A stretch of DNA of 64,000 nt from Pectinophora gossypiella (GCF_024362695.1 NC_065404.1:14734604-14798603); one strand, 5' to 3'. Positions 20,490 to 30,264 are shown, numbered from the stretch's first letter. A program made the numbers and translations. Notes: a model not told the origin generated them from the sequence alone.

Positions 20490-22475
20490 ACATCTATCTT
20501 ACGCGGTTTCGATTTTTTCATACAAATGTTTTTTTCCCGCTTACTCCCGTTTCCGTGGGAATTTTGCAATATCCTGTTGCAACTAAGCTTTAAGTTAACT
20601 AAGGTACCTGCATGCCAAATTTCAAGCGTCTAACTTAAGCGGTTTAGATTTTTCATACAAAAGGATTTTCCCGCAAATTTCCGTTCCCGTGGGAATTCCG
20701 GGAATTCCTTTCTTAGTGCACCTCTACGGTACCTAAGCTATGTCCCTTCCAAATTTCAAATGCCTACGTTTAGCCGTTCAGGCTATGCGTTGATATGTCA
20801 GTCACTGAGTCAGTCAGTTTCTCCTTTTATTTAGATTTGATTTTTTCATACAAATGTTTTTCCCGCTAACTACCGTTCCCGTGGGAATTTTGTAATATCC
20901 TGTTGCAACTAAGCTTTAAGTTTACTAAAGTACCTGCATGCCAAATTTCAAACGTCTAACTTGAGTGGTTTAGATTTTTCATACAAAAAGATTTTCCCGC
21001 TAATTCCCGTTCCCGTGGGAATTTCGGGAATTCCTTTCTTAGTGCACCTCTACGGTACCTATGGTACCTGCATGCCAAATTTCAAACGTCTAACTTGAGT
21101 GGTTTAGATTTTTCATACAAAAGGATTTTCCCGCTAATTCCCGTTCCCTTGGGAATTTCGGGAATTCCTTTCTTAGTGTACCTCTACGGTATTTAAGGTA
21201 CCTGCATGACAAATTTCAAACGTCTAACTTGAATGGTTTAGATTTTTCATACAAAAGGATTTTCCCGCTAATTCCCGTTCCCGTGGGAATTTCGGGAATT
21301 CCTTTCTTAGTGCACCTCTACGGTACCTAAGGTCTCTGCATGCCAAATTTCAAACGTCTAACTTGAGTGGTTTAGATTTTTCATACAAAAGGATTTTTCC
21401 GCTAATTCCCGTTCCCGTGGGAATTTCGGGAATTCCTTTCTTAGTACACCTCTACGGTATCTAAGGTACTTGCATGACAAATTTCAAACATCTAACTTGA
21501 ATGGTTTAGATTTTTCATACAAAAGGATTTTCCCGCTAATTCCCGTTCCCGTGGGAATTTCGGGAATTCCTTTCTTAGTGCACCTCTACGGTATCTAAGG
21601 TACCTGCATGCCAAATTTCAAACGTCTAACTTGAGTGGTTTAGATTTTTCATACAAAAGGATTTTCCCGCTAATTCCCGTTCCCGTGGGAATTTCGGGAA
21701 TTCCTTTCTTAGTGCACCTCTACGGTATCTAAGGTACCTGCGAGCCAAATTTCAAACATCTAACTTGAGTGGTTTAGATTTTTCATACAAAAGGATTTTC
21801 CCGTTAATTCCCGTTCCCGTGAGAATTTTGGGAATTCCTTTCTTAGTGCACCTCTACGGTACCTATGGTACCTGCATGCCAAATTTCAAACGTCTAACTT
21901 GAGTGGTTTAGATTTTTCATACAAAAGGATTTTCCCGCTAATTGCCGCTCCCGTGGGAATTTCGGGAATTCCTTTCTTAGTACACCTCTACGGTATCTAA
22001 GGTACCTGCATGACAAATTTCAAACGTCTAACTTGAGTGGTTTAGATTTTTCATACAAAAGGATTTTCCCGCTAATTCCCGTTCTCGTGGGAATTTCGGG
22101 AATTCCTTTCTTAGTGCACCTCTACGGTATCTAAGGTATCTGCATGCCAAATTTCAAACGTCTAACTTGAGTGGTTTAGATTTTTCATACAAAAGGATTT
22201 TCCCGCTAATTCCCGTTCCCGTGGGAATTTCGGGAATTCCTTTCTTAGTGTACCTCTACGGTATCTAAGGTACCTGCATGCCAAATTTCAAACGTCTAAC
22301 TTGAGTGGTTTAGATTTTTCATACAAAAGGATTTTCCCGCTAATTCCCGTTCCCGTAGGAATTTCGGGAATTCCTTTCTTAGTGCACCTCTACGGTATCT
22401 AAGGTACCTGCATGCCAAATTTCAAACGTCTAACTTGAGCGGTTTAGATTTTTCATACAAAAGGATTTCCCTTCA
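20490..22475. repeat. 134-bp minisatellite, 11 perfectly registered intervals
   Basis: The motif GCATGCCAAATTTC (and variants) recurs at 20936, 21070, 21204, 21338, 21472, 21606, 21740, 21874, 22008, 22142, 22276 and 22410: every interval is exactly 134 bp. Units differ only by substitutions, such as TGCATGAC, TGCGAGCC, ATTGCCGCT. Each contains a nested hairpin, ATTCCCG-TTCCCGTGGGAA-CGGGAAT. Older irregular units lie at 20490-20935. Confidence 0.95.
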
Positions 22476-22600
22476 CTACTCTGCTCCTATTGATTGTAGC
22501 GTGATGAAAAGTATACTATAACCTGTCCAGGAGTGTGAAGAATAATTGTACCAAGTTTCATTAAAATCCGTCCAGTAGTTTTTGTTTCTATAAGGAACAT

Positions 22601-22606
<6 letters not shown>

Positions 22607-22642
<36 letters not shown>
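22607..22642. repeat. (CAGA)n microsatellite
   Basis: About nine uninterrupted CAGA units within the right end of the composite repeat, a position where such tracts are normal for this repeat type. Confidence 0.95.
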
Positions 22643-22645
<3 letters not shown>

Positions 22646-23089
22646 AATTTTACTGATTGCATTTTTGGCATCAGTATCGACCACTTATCACCCCCTGATA
22701 GTTATTTTGAAAAAATATTTAATGTACAGAATTGACCTCTCTACAGATTTATTATAAGTATAGATTACTTAGAAAACATGTATGTGGTTTGACGATGTAT
22801 GTGTATTCGACAAGTTTTTTCAAGCGGTCCCTCCGATGTCGTCAATCCGTCAATCAGTTACTACAGTGTGATCTACCCTAAATTTTTCGAAGTTAGACCA
22901 CCTTTCCATTAAGATCGGGTATTCCAACTATTCTCTATAGAATTCATTGCATATTCTACCCACTGTTTGTCAAGATTGAAAACTATGGAAATCTATAGTC
23001 TACAGTCTCCGCTGAGATATTGGCGTGAGTTTACGGATGTGAATGGCTACGATAAAGGTACCTGAATTACAGTTTATCATGGTTTCAAA

Positions 23090-23220
23090 ATGCCACTTTC
23101 AAGCAGTTCATCTAGAAATCGCAAATTGACATATAGAAGTAAGTGCGAAATGTAAACGAAATGTGTAATAGCAATCATATTGCTTTTTTAAGAGGAATTG
23201 GTTCAAGTGACTATTTAGAC
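23090..23220. mobile_element. MITE-AAT, decayed copy
   Basis: AAGCAGTTCATCTAGAAATC and ATATTGCTTTTTTAAGAGGAA form degraded versions of the two MITE-AAT arms. Confidence 0.5.
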
Positions 23221-23449
23221 ACACAGTTCATCAGAATGTTTCTTAGGACATCGATAATAAGAGTACTGCAAGTTTACAAGTTTTATAGTGACTCCATCTA
23301 GATAGTTTTAAGTATACCTATAAGCTAAAGTTTGCTGATTCGCGCAGTCACTAATTTTAATTGATAGAACTAAAACTCTATCTTTCTTAATTCTATATCT
23401 CTCTTGTATCTATTGTAAGTGAAAGACGGAACTAGTTTAAAATTTTCAT

Positions 23450-23560
23450 GAATTTTCTAACAGGAAATTTCACTTGATATCAACTCAGAAGCATGGTCTG
23501 AATCATCCTCCTCAGATTTCGGTACGGTGTTATTTACACCCTGTATTATATCGTGTTATA
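23450..23560. mobile_element. MITE-TA right half
   Basis: AGGAAATTTCACTTGATATC, AACTCAGAAGCATGG and TTACACCCTGTA correspond to the right arm of 50269-50468. Confidence 0.7.
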
Positions 23561-24305
23561 TATATCAAATTGGCAGCGTAGCAGACTCGTGCTACAATAC
23601 TACGGCAATGGAGGACGCATGAAAAGAAATTAACATTCTAAATGAAACGATCATTTCCGCGATATAAATATGATGGACATTATGATATGTCTTCTAATCG
23701 TCCCAGAAACGAATCTAAGAATAAACTTGACTTGATTTGTTACACGTGTTTCCGTCTCGCTTACATCTCAAATGACAGTGACAGACATGATGATGTTTCG
23801 AATAGTTTTAACAATATAATTTTCTTTGTTAACATGATTTCTCTTTTTTAACGTTGTAGAGACATTCTGTCAACGTCTAACGTGAAAAGTGACAGACGAG
23901 GTCTTTGTAACGTGTTTATTATTAGTAAGATAAAGAAAATGTTCGATTGAAAAATCTATATAAAAAAAGACTGTAATTTTAATAACAATTCGTTATGATG
24001 TGAATTATTCAACAAAAACGATGTTCAATGAATCCAGGTTACGTTTCTCAAAAACAATATAAATGACGCTGTAAAGATATTTTCCTTCGTTTAACGTTCC
24101 ATGGATAAAATACATTATGCATCTTTTATCTTTGTTTTTGATGATGTAATGATGACTCTTTTTATCACACCCAGGCACAATTACTATTCTGATTAAAATA
24201 AAGAGAAGCAATATGGGTAGCAACATAATTATTCTGATATATAATGTGATCCAAATATCAAGCAACAATAATTTTTATATGATTCTGCCATTACATTTTT
24301 TTTTG
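23561..24305. other. No gene recognised
   Basis: Short overlapping frames only; AT-rich. Confidence 0.5.
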
Positions 24306-24309
24306 TTTG

Positions 24310-24450
24310 TTTCCTTTTGGTGGTTGCCTGGAAGAAATTGCTCTAGAGCAATAAGGCCGCCCAAATTGTACTGTTTTCATGTGTTATGTCTGATTGTTGA
24401 AATTTTAGTTCTGGCCAATAAAGTATGTTTGATTTGATTTGATTTGATTA
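24310..24450 (+). mobile_element. LINE-GCC 3' end
   Basis: GGTTGCCTGGAAGAAATTG, then the hairpin ATTGCTCTAGAGCAAT (24337-24352), AAGGCCGCC, an AATAAAG motif and a (TTTGA)n end. This is the 3' terminus of a non-LTR retrotransposon. Other copies: 33410-33550, 41565-41675 and 62365-62500. Confidence 0.8.
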
Positions 24451-24799
24451 CATTGTATTTTTGAAGACGTACCCGAGTAATGAGAAAATAGGTAATTATC
24501 ACATTAACGCCATCTATATTGTTTTAGGGGACCGTAGCCTGAAAAGTCGTTCATTAATTTCAATTCGGGCAAAAATAAGACAACATTTTTTTATCAAGAT
24601 CACATCTATTACGAGGTTTTCTTTACAAAAATCACACCCAAACGTGATTTTTCTGAAAAGCGCTTACTTTGCTTTCGATATAAGGCAACCAATCGGGCTG
24701 ATCGGGATAAAAAAAAAGTTTATTGCAGTAACATTTGGTACATTTGGAGCCTCCTTTTAAGCAGGCATATGCTTGTATTATTCTTATCGTTTTCTGTGC

Positions 24800-24852
24800 A
24801 CTAATTTAAGAGCCACGCTCTTGTCGGTGTAGCATTCTCCATGCTATTTTTT
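24800..24852 (-). mobile_element. LINE-III terminal fragment
   Basis: The minus strand reads AGCATGGAGAATGCTACACC and then GACAAGAGCGTGGCTCTTAA. It encodes the LHRQERGS end of the ORF. Confidence 0.7.
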
Positions 24853-24865
24853 TGTATTGTTGTTG

Positions 24866-25225
24866 TACCTAATCTTAATTTATTTATGCTAGATTTGAAA
24901 ATTAATAGGTATAAAAGTATTTAATTACCAATAATTTTAGAAAAGCTTGTGTTTTCAGAACTATAGAACGTGCTATTTATAGGTATTTTTGATTATCTAT
25001 AAACACAGAGAGAAGTTCTTAATGTTTTCTGTGTACATAAATTGTTGTAATCTTAATTAATTTATGCTAGATTATTTCAAACATAATTTAATTGTATTTA
25101 ATTATCAATAATTTTAGAGCCGTTTGTGTTCACAGAGTTATAAAACGTCGTTATTATAGGTATTTGATTATCTACGTATAGACACAGAGAGAAGCTCTTA
25201 ACGTTTTCTGTGTATATGTTGCTGT
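24866..25225. repeat. Tandem duplication, two ~175-bp units
   Basis: Both halves run from TAATCTTAATT(AATT)TATTTATGCTAGAT, through AATAATTTTAGA and GATTATCTA, to ACACAGAGAGAAG(T/C)TCTTAA and GTTTTCTGTGT. The second copy has several indels, so the duplication is not recent. Confidence 0.75.
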
Positions 25226-25565
25226 AAGTAATCTTAATTTATTTATGATAATTTTTTTTTATTAATTTATGAGTAAGTATTTGGAAGTAAAAAAAAATAC
25301 GTTCGAATATGGCGGATTTTGTCGATGCGATGTAGTGAATAGAACGAGTGAATATAATTTGGAGAACTTTAAAAACTTAGTTGATCGATCGAAGATATCG
25401 TGATCTAAAAGATAAAAATACAAAGAGTATCGAGATAAATTACGTTTTATTATAATATTAACGGTTATTTTCCCAACACTAGCGTCCCAGCATTACGTCA
25501 TTGGAACTTAACCTTTCTGAAGACAATGATCTGGTATCGAGCCAAGTCAATATTTCTACTAGTAC
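25226..25565. other. No gene recognised
   Basis: AT-rich; a short ATGGCGGATTTTGTCGATGCG stretch did not lead to a supported gene. Confidence 0.45.
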
Positions 25566-25719
25566 TGAATATAAATTACCCCAGTTTATTGTCTGTGTAA
25601 ATTTAGATGCCCGTATGTGATGTTATTCTTTATTGTTCCTAGGATTCTATGCGTCGATATGACTTTAATGAGTTCTCTTTAAACACACCCCAGACACTTC
25701 ATACAAAAATCTGATTGTT
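25566..25719 (+). repeat. Unit U, duplicated upstream of SINE-A
   Basis: From AATATAAATTACCCCAGTTT to CTGATTGTT it is nearly identical to 36903-37055. In both places the SINE-A head follows, but here an RTE-I piece separates them. Its CACACCCCAGACACTTCATAC part resembles the border of unit C. Confidence 0.8.
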
Positions 25720-26050
25720 ACCGTGTGTATCAGAAATGAGGAGATCCGCAGGAGAACTAAAGTCACCGACATAGCTCGGAGAATTGCAAAGCTGAAGTGG
25801 CAGTGGGCAGGACACATAGCGAGGAGAACCGATGGCCGCTGGGACGGAAGGGTTCTGGAATGGCGACCACGTGTCGGACGACGCTCAGTGGGTAGGCCCG
25901 CTACAAGGTGGACCGACGATCTGGTGAAGGTCTCGGGAAGCCGTTGGATGCTGGCAGCGCGGGACCGATCGTCGTGGAGATCCTTGGGGGAGGCCTATGC
26001 CCAGCAGTGGGCGTCGTGCGGCTGATGATGATGATGATGATGACCGTGTG
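25720..26050 (+). mobile_element. RTE-I LINE 3' end, 5'-truncated, 8-bp TSD
   Basis: The insert (25728-26042) lies between two copies of ACCGTGTG (25720-25727 and 26043-26050). The related locus at 37056-37063 has a single copy and no insert. The insert ends in (GATGAT)n, as RTE-clade LINEs do. Immediately before the tail is the hairpin GCCCAGCAGTGGGC (25999-26012), shared with the SINEs. Confidence 0.92.
25728..26025 (+). pseudogene. RTE-I reverse-transcriptase ORF, C-terminal end
   Basis: The insert is open over about 98 codons and ends QQWASCG*. It includes TDIARRIAKLKWQWAGHIAR, VGRRSVGRPATRWTDD and RDRSSWRSLGEAYAQQWASC. The W-x-W-A-GHIARR motif, GRP..RW.DD and the terminal W..LGEAY are standard for the last part of RTE-like ORFs in insects. 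The frame has no stop or frameshift, so insertion is probably fairly recent. Endonuclease and RT catalytic domains are missing because of 5' truncation. It is not a host gene. Confidence 0.9.
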
Positions 26051-26370
26051 CCTTCGTGGTTCAGTGGTTTGAGCGTTCGGCTCACGATCCGGAGGTTTAA
26101 ATCCCGGTGGGGACATATCACGAAAAACACTTTGTGATCCCTAGTTTGGTTAGGACATTACAGGGTGATCACCCGATTGTAAAGTAAGATGACCCGTGCT
26201 TCGGAAGGCACGTTAAGCCGTTGGTCCCGGTTACTACTGACTGATGCAAGTTATTAGTCGTTACATGAGCCATATCAAGGGCCCTTCGGTTCAATAGTAA
26301 CCATGACACCAGGGTTTATGGGGTTGGTAATCTATCTCACAACCCACACGATAGAAGAAGACCGTGTGCC
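26051..26370 (+). mobile_element. SINE-A, long-tail type, with flanking ACCGTGTGCC
   Basis: The head has GTGGTTCAGTGGTTTGAGC, but its B box is damaged (TTTAAATCC). The central domain has CCGTGCTTCGGAAGGCAC. The tail ends CACACGATAGAAGAAG. ACCGTGTGCC occurs just before (26043-26052) and just after (26361-26370), the probable target duplication. Confidence 0.85.
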
Positions 26371-26394
26371 GTCTAACGCCTTAGTGCGAGTGAG

Positions 26395-26470
26395 ATGTGG
26401 ACAGGACACTAAGCAATAAGGCTATCTATTCTACTCTTTCTATTTCTATTTTGTTTTTCCTGTGTGTGTA
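26395..26470 (+). mobile_element. LINE-GCC tail fragment
   Basis: AGCAATAAGGCTATCTATTC, then TCTATTTTGTTTTTCCTGT, is close to 62396-62465; the hairpin's left side is lost. Confidence 0.5.
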
Positions 26471-26514
26471 ATTTAGTATCTGTTGTTATGCTATACTATG
26501 TTATTTTAGTTAAG

Positions 26515-26665
26515 GAATAATACTTCGTATAGAACGGCAACTGCCCGCTCCCCGCCAGCGTCTGAGCTAGGTTTACCTCACCCCCTCGGTCTTACTTTAG
26601 TCTTCAATCGTATGGGCGTCAGACGTCACACACACAGATGCGCGTGTACTATAATGTCATCATCA
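26515..26665 (-). mobile_element. Unit C repeat
   Basis: GTATAGAACGGCAACTGCCC, GAGCTAGGTTTACCTCACCC and ACGTCACACACACAGATGCG match 30430-30660 in reverse. Confidence 0.7.
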
Positions 26666-26699
26666 AATGAGGTATCCGATACTTAAAAATCGTGGAAAC

Positions 26700-27235
26700 G
26701 AAATAAAAAGAAAGAAAGTATTTATTATTAGAGGACGCCACAGAAACAAAAACTTATACTAAACGTGAACAACCCAACAAACTATTGTAGAACCGAGCAC
26801 TTTATACCTACTGAAATAAAATCCACGTTTTGCATTTTAGGAATATGAAAATTCAACCAACACGACTAGCCGCTCGTAAAAATATATTCAACTGCAAAAC
26901 CGCACGAAAGCTGTGGCTCGTAAAGTTAATGCATTTTAACTATTACCCCACCTACTTACCTTATTTATTAAGTAAGTAAATTCGACAATATTTTGGCAAA
27001 ACGAAATAATTATTACTAAAGGGTAAAAGTTGAATTTTAATGCCGCTTACCCTTATTTATGTGTTCATAGTCTTTACCCCTTTTTACAATCGGTGGTCAC
27101 GGAACAAGTTCATAAAAACTTTGATGTTTATGTGGGAGGTCCTCTAAGGTTAAGGAAAACAGCAATAAAAATGAAAATTTCAACATGCTGTTTTGTTCAA
27201 TTCAAGTATAAGAAACATCTGATTTATACGCTGTA
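26700..27235. other. No gene recognised
   Basis: AT-rich; the frame at 27030-27254 has no recognisable domain. Confidence 0.5.
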
Positions 27236-27259
27236 CATTCCAAGGATGTCGTGAAAGTT

Positions 27260-27330
27260 GCCTCCTTAATACAAACATACACAAACTCACGCCTGTAATC
27301 CCTAATGGGCAGAGAATTACTTACTTTTTT
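27260..27330 (+). repeat. Lepidopteran CATAAACTCACGCCTGTAATCCC repeat, fragment
   Basis: It shares CTCACGCC(T/C)GTAATCCC and AATGGGCAGAG with 43735-43915 and 41905-42010. Confidence 0.5.
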
Positions 27331-27499
27331 TATTTTTAATAAATAAGTCAATTAATAACTCCTTTGCAGCGTGGATCGCTTTACTGGTACTTTCGGACAA
27401 TCGATTGATTAGCCTGCAACATCCTAACCAAACTAGGGAACACAGAAAGGTTAAGAAATATTAAGAACTATATTTTTTGAAGATCTTGACTGACCCGAC

Positions 27500-27605
27500 T
27501 GGTCACGTTGCTCTAACTCGGTGAGGTCTGCGAACTTATTTCAGCTTGCGGTGGATGTACCTCTGACTACCCCAATCGGGATATAGTCGTGAGCTGACGT
27601 CATGT
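27500..27605 (+). mobile_element. R22 repeat copy
   Basis: GGTGGATGTACCTCTGACTA, then CCCCAATCGGGATATAGTCG, matches the R22 core. Confidence 0.65.
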
Positions 27606-27925
27606 TAACTGACCCGTCAAGCGCTTTCGCTCAATGGAAGTATTCCAAAGTGTTCACTTGCCAAACTGCTTTTACAATTAAAATAAGTACTTCGCAATAT
27701 TGGTTTCGTGTTCGCTGCATTTATCCGACGTCGAAAACTTGTCGAGTGGGGTTGCCAACAATGGACTCTGGAATTAATATACTGTCAAAGTTTGATAGGT
27801 TCGCCTGTTATTAAAATTCGACGCTATAATGACGTCATTATCCATGTTCACCATGCATTATGTTACGGTATTGAATAATGCTGATGATGTTTACTGTAAA
27901 GATTATTAACAGTGTAGTTTTTTTT
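27606..27925. other. No gene recognised
   Basis: No repeat or coding signal was identified. Confidence 0.45.
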
Positions 27926-27929
27926 TTTT

Positions 27930-28755
27930 GAGAAGGGAATGTTAGGTTGGTTTGGACACATAGAGCGGATGAAGGATAATAGAATTGCAAAAGCGGTATA
28001 TAAAGCGAAAGTTGATGGTAGGGCTGGCAGAGGAAGACAGAGAAGGACTTACGATGACCAAATGAAATGAAATGAAATGAAATAAAATTTATTCGCTCTA
28101 GAGTGGTACAAAAGATCTTAAATATAAATTATATCAATAAAAGTCCATCACTCAACCATACAGCGTGCGAATATTAATATTAAATTATTTATAATTAAAG
28201 GAACATTTAATCTTTAATAAATCTGTCTTAAAAAAAATTAATTATCAATAGATATTTTAAATACACAAAAAACAATTAATCTTAATTTAAATAAACGGTT
28301 GTGACTTTAAATTTAAATATTCTTTCACTGAGTAAAAGGTATGGTGTATAAGAATTTTTTTTAGTTTACTTTTAAATATTGGCAATGGTAACTCCTTTAT
28401 AGTAAATGGTAAGGCATTATAAATTTTAATACACATACAATATACATTATTATTGGTTAGAGTTAAATTAGTTCTTGGCATATACAATAAGTTCTCATAC
28501 CTTTTACTGAAACAGTCCATGTCTTTCCTATTTTTGAAATAAGTGTGGATTCTTTTTTACAAATAAACAAATCTCTCAAATTGGAGATGTCCTTAGAAAA
28601 GGTTCAATACGATCTACTCTGAACCAGCATGCGTGTATGAAGCGATTGATGAATGTGGAGGAAGCAAGAGAAGTGTGTCAGGATCGAAGCAAATGGAATT
28701 CTATAGTCTCTGCTTACCCCGGTGGGAAATAGGCGTGAGTTTATGTATGTATGTA
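27930..28755 (+). pseudogene. RTE-II ORF end, split by another LINE
   Basis: The left piece (27930-28063) encodes GMLGWFGHIERMKDNRIAKA, then VYKAKVDGRAGRGRQRRTYD. The right piece (28577-28755) encodes GDVLRKGSIRSTLNQHACMK, then RLMNVEEAREVCQDRSKWNS and IVSAYPGGK*. GHIERM and GR.GRGR.RRT are typical of RTE-type C-termini. An insert of about 513 bp, flanked by CAAAT on both sides, separates them. The insert's CR1/Jockey-like end is described next. Confidence 0.85.
28064..28576 (-). pseudogene. CR1/Jockey-like LINE 3' end inserted in RTE-II
   Basis: The minus strand encodes KIYNALPFTIKELPLPIFKS, then KLKKILIHHTFYSVKEYLN and a stop at about 28287. The YN.LP..I......FK.KLK..L....FYS..E.L pattern marks the C-terminus of CR1/Jockey-group reverse transcriptases. 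The 3' end at 28064-28085 is a (TTTCA)n tail. CAAAT at 28059-28063 and 28577-28581 is a short probable target duplication. It is younger than the RTE-II copy it interrupts. Confidence 0.8.
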
Positions 28756-28817
28756 GTTTTTTTTTGACGTGACTTCTTGTATATTTGCCGCAAAGCGAAT
28801 TAACTACTTGGCCGGAT
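28756..28817 (-). mobile_element. P element 3' scrap
   Basis: TTTTTTTGACGTGACTTCTTG, then ATTTGCCGC and CTACTTGGCCGG, is the poly(A) end of the P element. It directly abuts the RTE-II end. Confidence 0.7.
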
Positions 28818-29320
28818 TTAAAAAATAAAAGTTTCAACACAAATATCGCTCTCCGAAAAGTATCAAACAAGAAAAAAATTCTGTGACATTCTTCCGAATT
28901 GTGATGTTGAGGAGATAGCCGTGGTGGAAAAAACATTTTGATCAACAAAACCAAGTTTTATTTCAATCTGGGTAAAAAGTAAGCCCAAATTTTTTACCTG
29001 CATTGAACCTAGCTTGTATATTGCTAGTGTCTTCTAGAATATTGTGATTTTTATCCCAATAGTTTTGTGAGTAAAAGTATTTTGGCTGAAACAGTGCTTT
29101 AATCTGTGGGAATCAAATCAAGCGGCCAATATTTACTTAACTATTTGAGGGAATAGAAAAAATACGAATCATTTTTTTAATAAGAAAAAAAATATATCAC
29201 ATTTTATTGTGGGTGTCTAATCCTGGCTTATCCCAAACACGAGAAGATGTGGGATGACCGTTAGTAAAAAAAAATGGGTGGCATACCCACAAAGCCGTGG
29301 CTTTAATCCATCTCTAGATC
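28818..29320. other. No gene recognised
   Basis: The minus-strand frame at 28604-28954 is built from RTE-II and P-element antisense sequence, so it was not accepted. Confidence 0.5.
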
Positions 29321-29324
29321 AAAC

Positions 29325-29525
29325 CCCGGACACTTCATACACAACACCTCATTTTGCACAGAGACTACACGTTGACGTTATCGACACGCGCGTATGTATG
29401 TGTGACACCTGGCGCCCATATACAATTGAAGACTAAAGTAAGACCGGGGCGGAGGGGGGAGTGTCTGGTAAGGTAAACCTAGGTCAGTCGCTGGTGGGTA
29501 ACGAAGACTTGCCATTCTAAACATG
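29325..29525 (+). mobile_element. Unit C repeat, reverse form
   Basis: CCCCGGACACTTCATAC, ATGTGTGACACCTGGCGCCC and GGTAAGGTAAACCTAGGTCAG resemble 30430-30660. Confidence 0.6.
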
Positions 29526-29559
29526 TAGGATTCAAATTTGGTATATTCCTAGATACTTA

Positions 29560-29625
29560 CCATTATAATTTCTCATGTTACAGGTAAGAGGAACGAAATC
29601 TTGAAAGGATCGACAAAGGGTGAGT
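29560..29625 (+). other. Juxtaposed 3'/5' splice-site motif with a possible 36-nt microexon
   Basis: A T-rich stretch ends TTACAG (29583) and is directly followed by GTAAGA, so the join reads CAG|GTAAG. This is the layout of a recursive splice site. Thirty-six bases later comes GGTGAGT (donor at 29620). The 36-nt interval is open in only one phase (KRNEILKGSTK). These motifs are visible; function is inference and may be chance. Confidence 0.25.
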
Positions 29626-29704
29626 ATGTACCTATGCTACAAAACTTGGCAACAGTTTTAAAAAGTGTATAATGATTATTTTTTAAGACTATGATTCCAT
29701 AAGA

Positions 29705-29800
29705 GTGTATGTTCTTCGATTATATTATTATTAGATTTAGAACAAAAGAGAAATAGAAAGAGTATAATAGGCGGCCTTATTGCTAAGTACAATACAACAA
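29705..29800 (-). mobile_element. LINE-GCC tail fragment
   Basis: The minus strand carries a TTAGCAATAAGGCCGCCTATT piece followed by TTTCTCTTTTGTTC, as at 62396-62440. Confidence 0.6.
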
Positions 29801-30245
29801 TAAAAAGGAAACAATACATCTGTCAGTTTTTACGCCTTTGCCCGGGATGTTAGGCAGCTGAAAGCGCTCTAATGCTTTTTATTCGCTCCCAATCCAGCGA
29901 AGATAAGTGGAATTCCACCAGAATGAATCCCAGTGTCGATAGCAGATTACAAAAGAAAGAGGTGACACGCCACTCTGTTAATTACCTTGGAAATGGGCAG
30001 AATATTCTGGAAAACCAGTCTGAAATGGCCTTTTGACCGGGTTGGGAATGGACGTACTTTGTCCGAGATTATTGCTGGAGTCTGTATTTTAGTTCAGTTC
30101 ATTTTGCTCTGGTGCAAACGTTACAGAGCTTGTACTAAATGAATTTTCCGTATTTACTGAGTTATAGACGCGCTGTCGATCTAAAATGCAGTCTCCTAGC
30201 AACGGGAACAATTTGTAACTAACCACGTTAAAAATTTAAATATAC
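29801..30245. other. No gene recognised
   Basis: Single-copy-looking sequence within this window. Confidence 0.45.
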
Positions 30246-30264
30246 TTTATTGCATCAAAAAAAA

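Larger units (their letters stand above)
20125..22760. mobile_element. Composite insect repeat with an internal minisatellite and a CAGA tract
   Basis: The left end, CTAGCTTTTGCCCGCGACTTC, and the right part, ACCAAGTTTCATTAAAATCCG, then TCCAGTAGTTTTTG, (CAGA)n and ATTTATTATAAGTATAGATT, are hallmarks of a very widespread insect interspersed repeat. Its class is uncertain to me. The middle is expanded into the 134-bp array described separately. A second right-end variant lies at 33030-33175. Confidence 0.75.

Noticed and set aside
20936..22475. CRISPR-like array of regularly spaced repeats
   Set aside because: The whole 134-bp unit repeats, with no unique spacers, in a eukaryotic repeat.
28604..28954. 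116-codon minus-strand frame
   Set aside because: It is antisense to the RTE-II end and P element.
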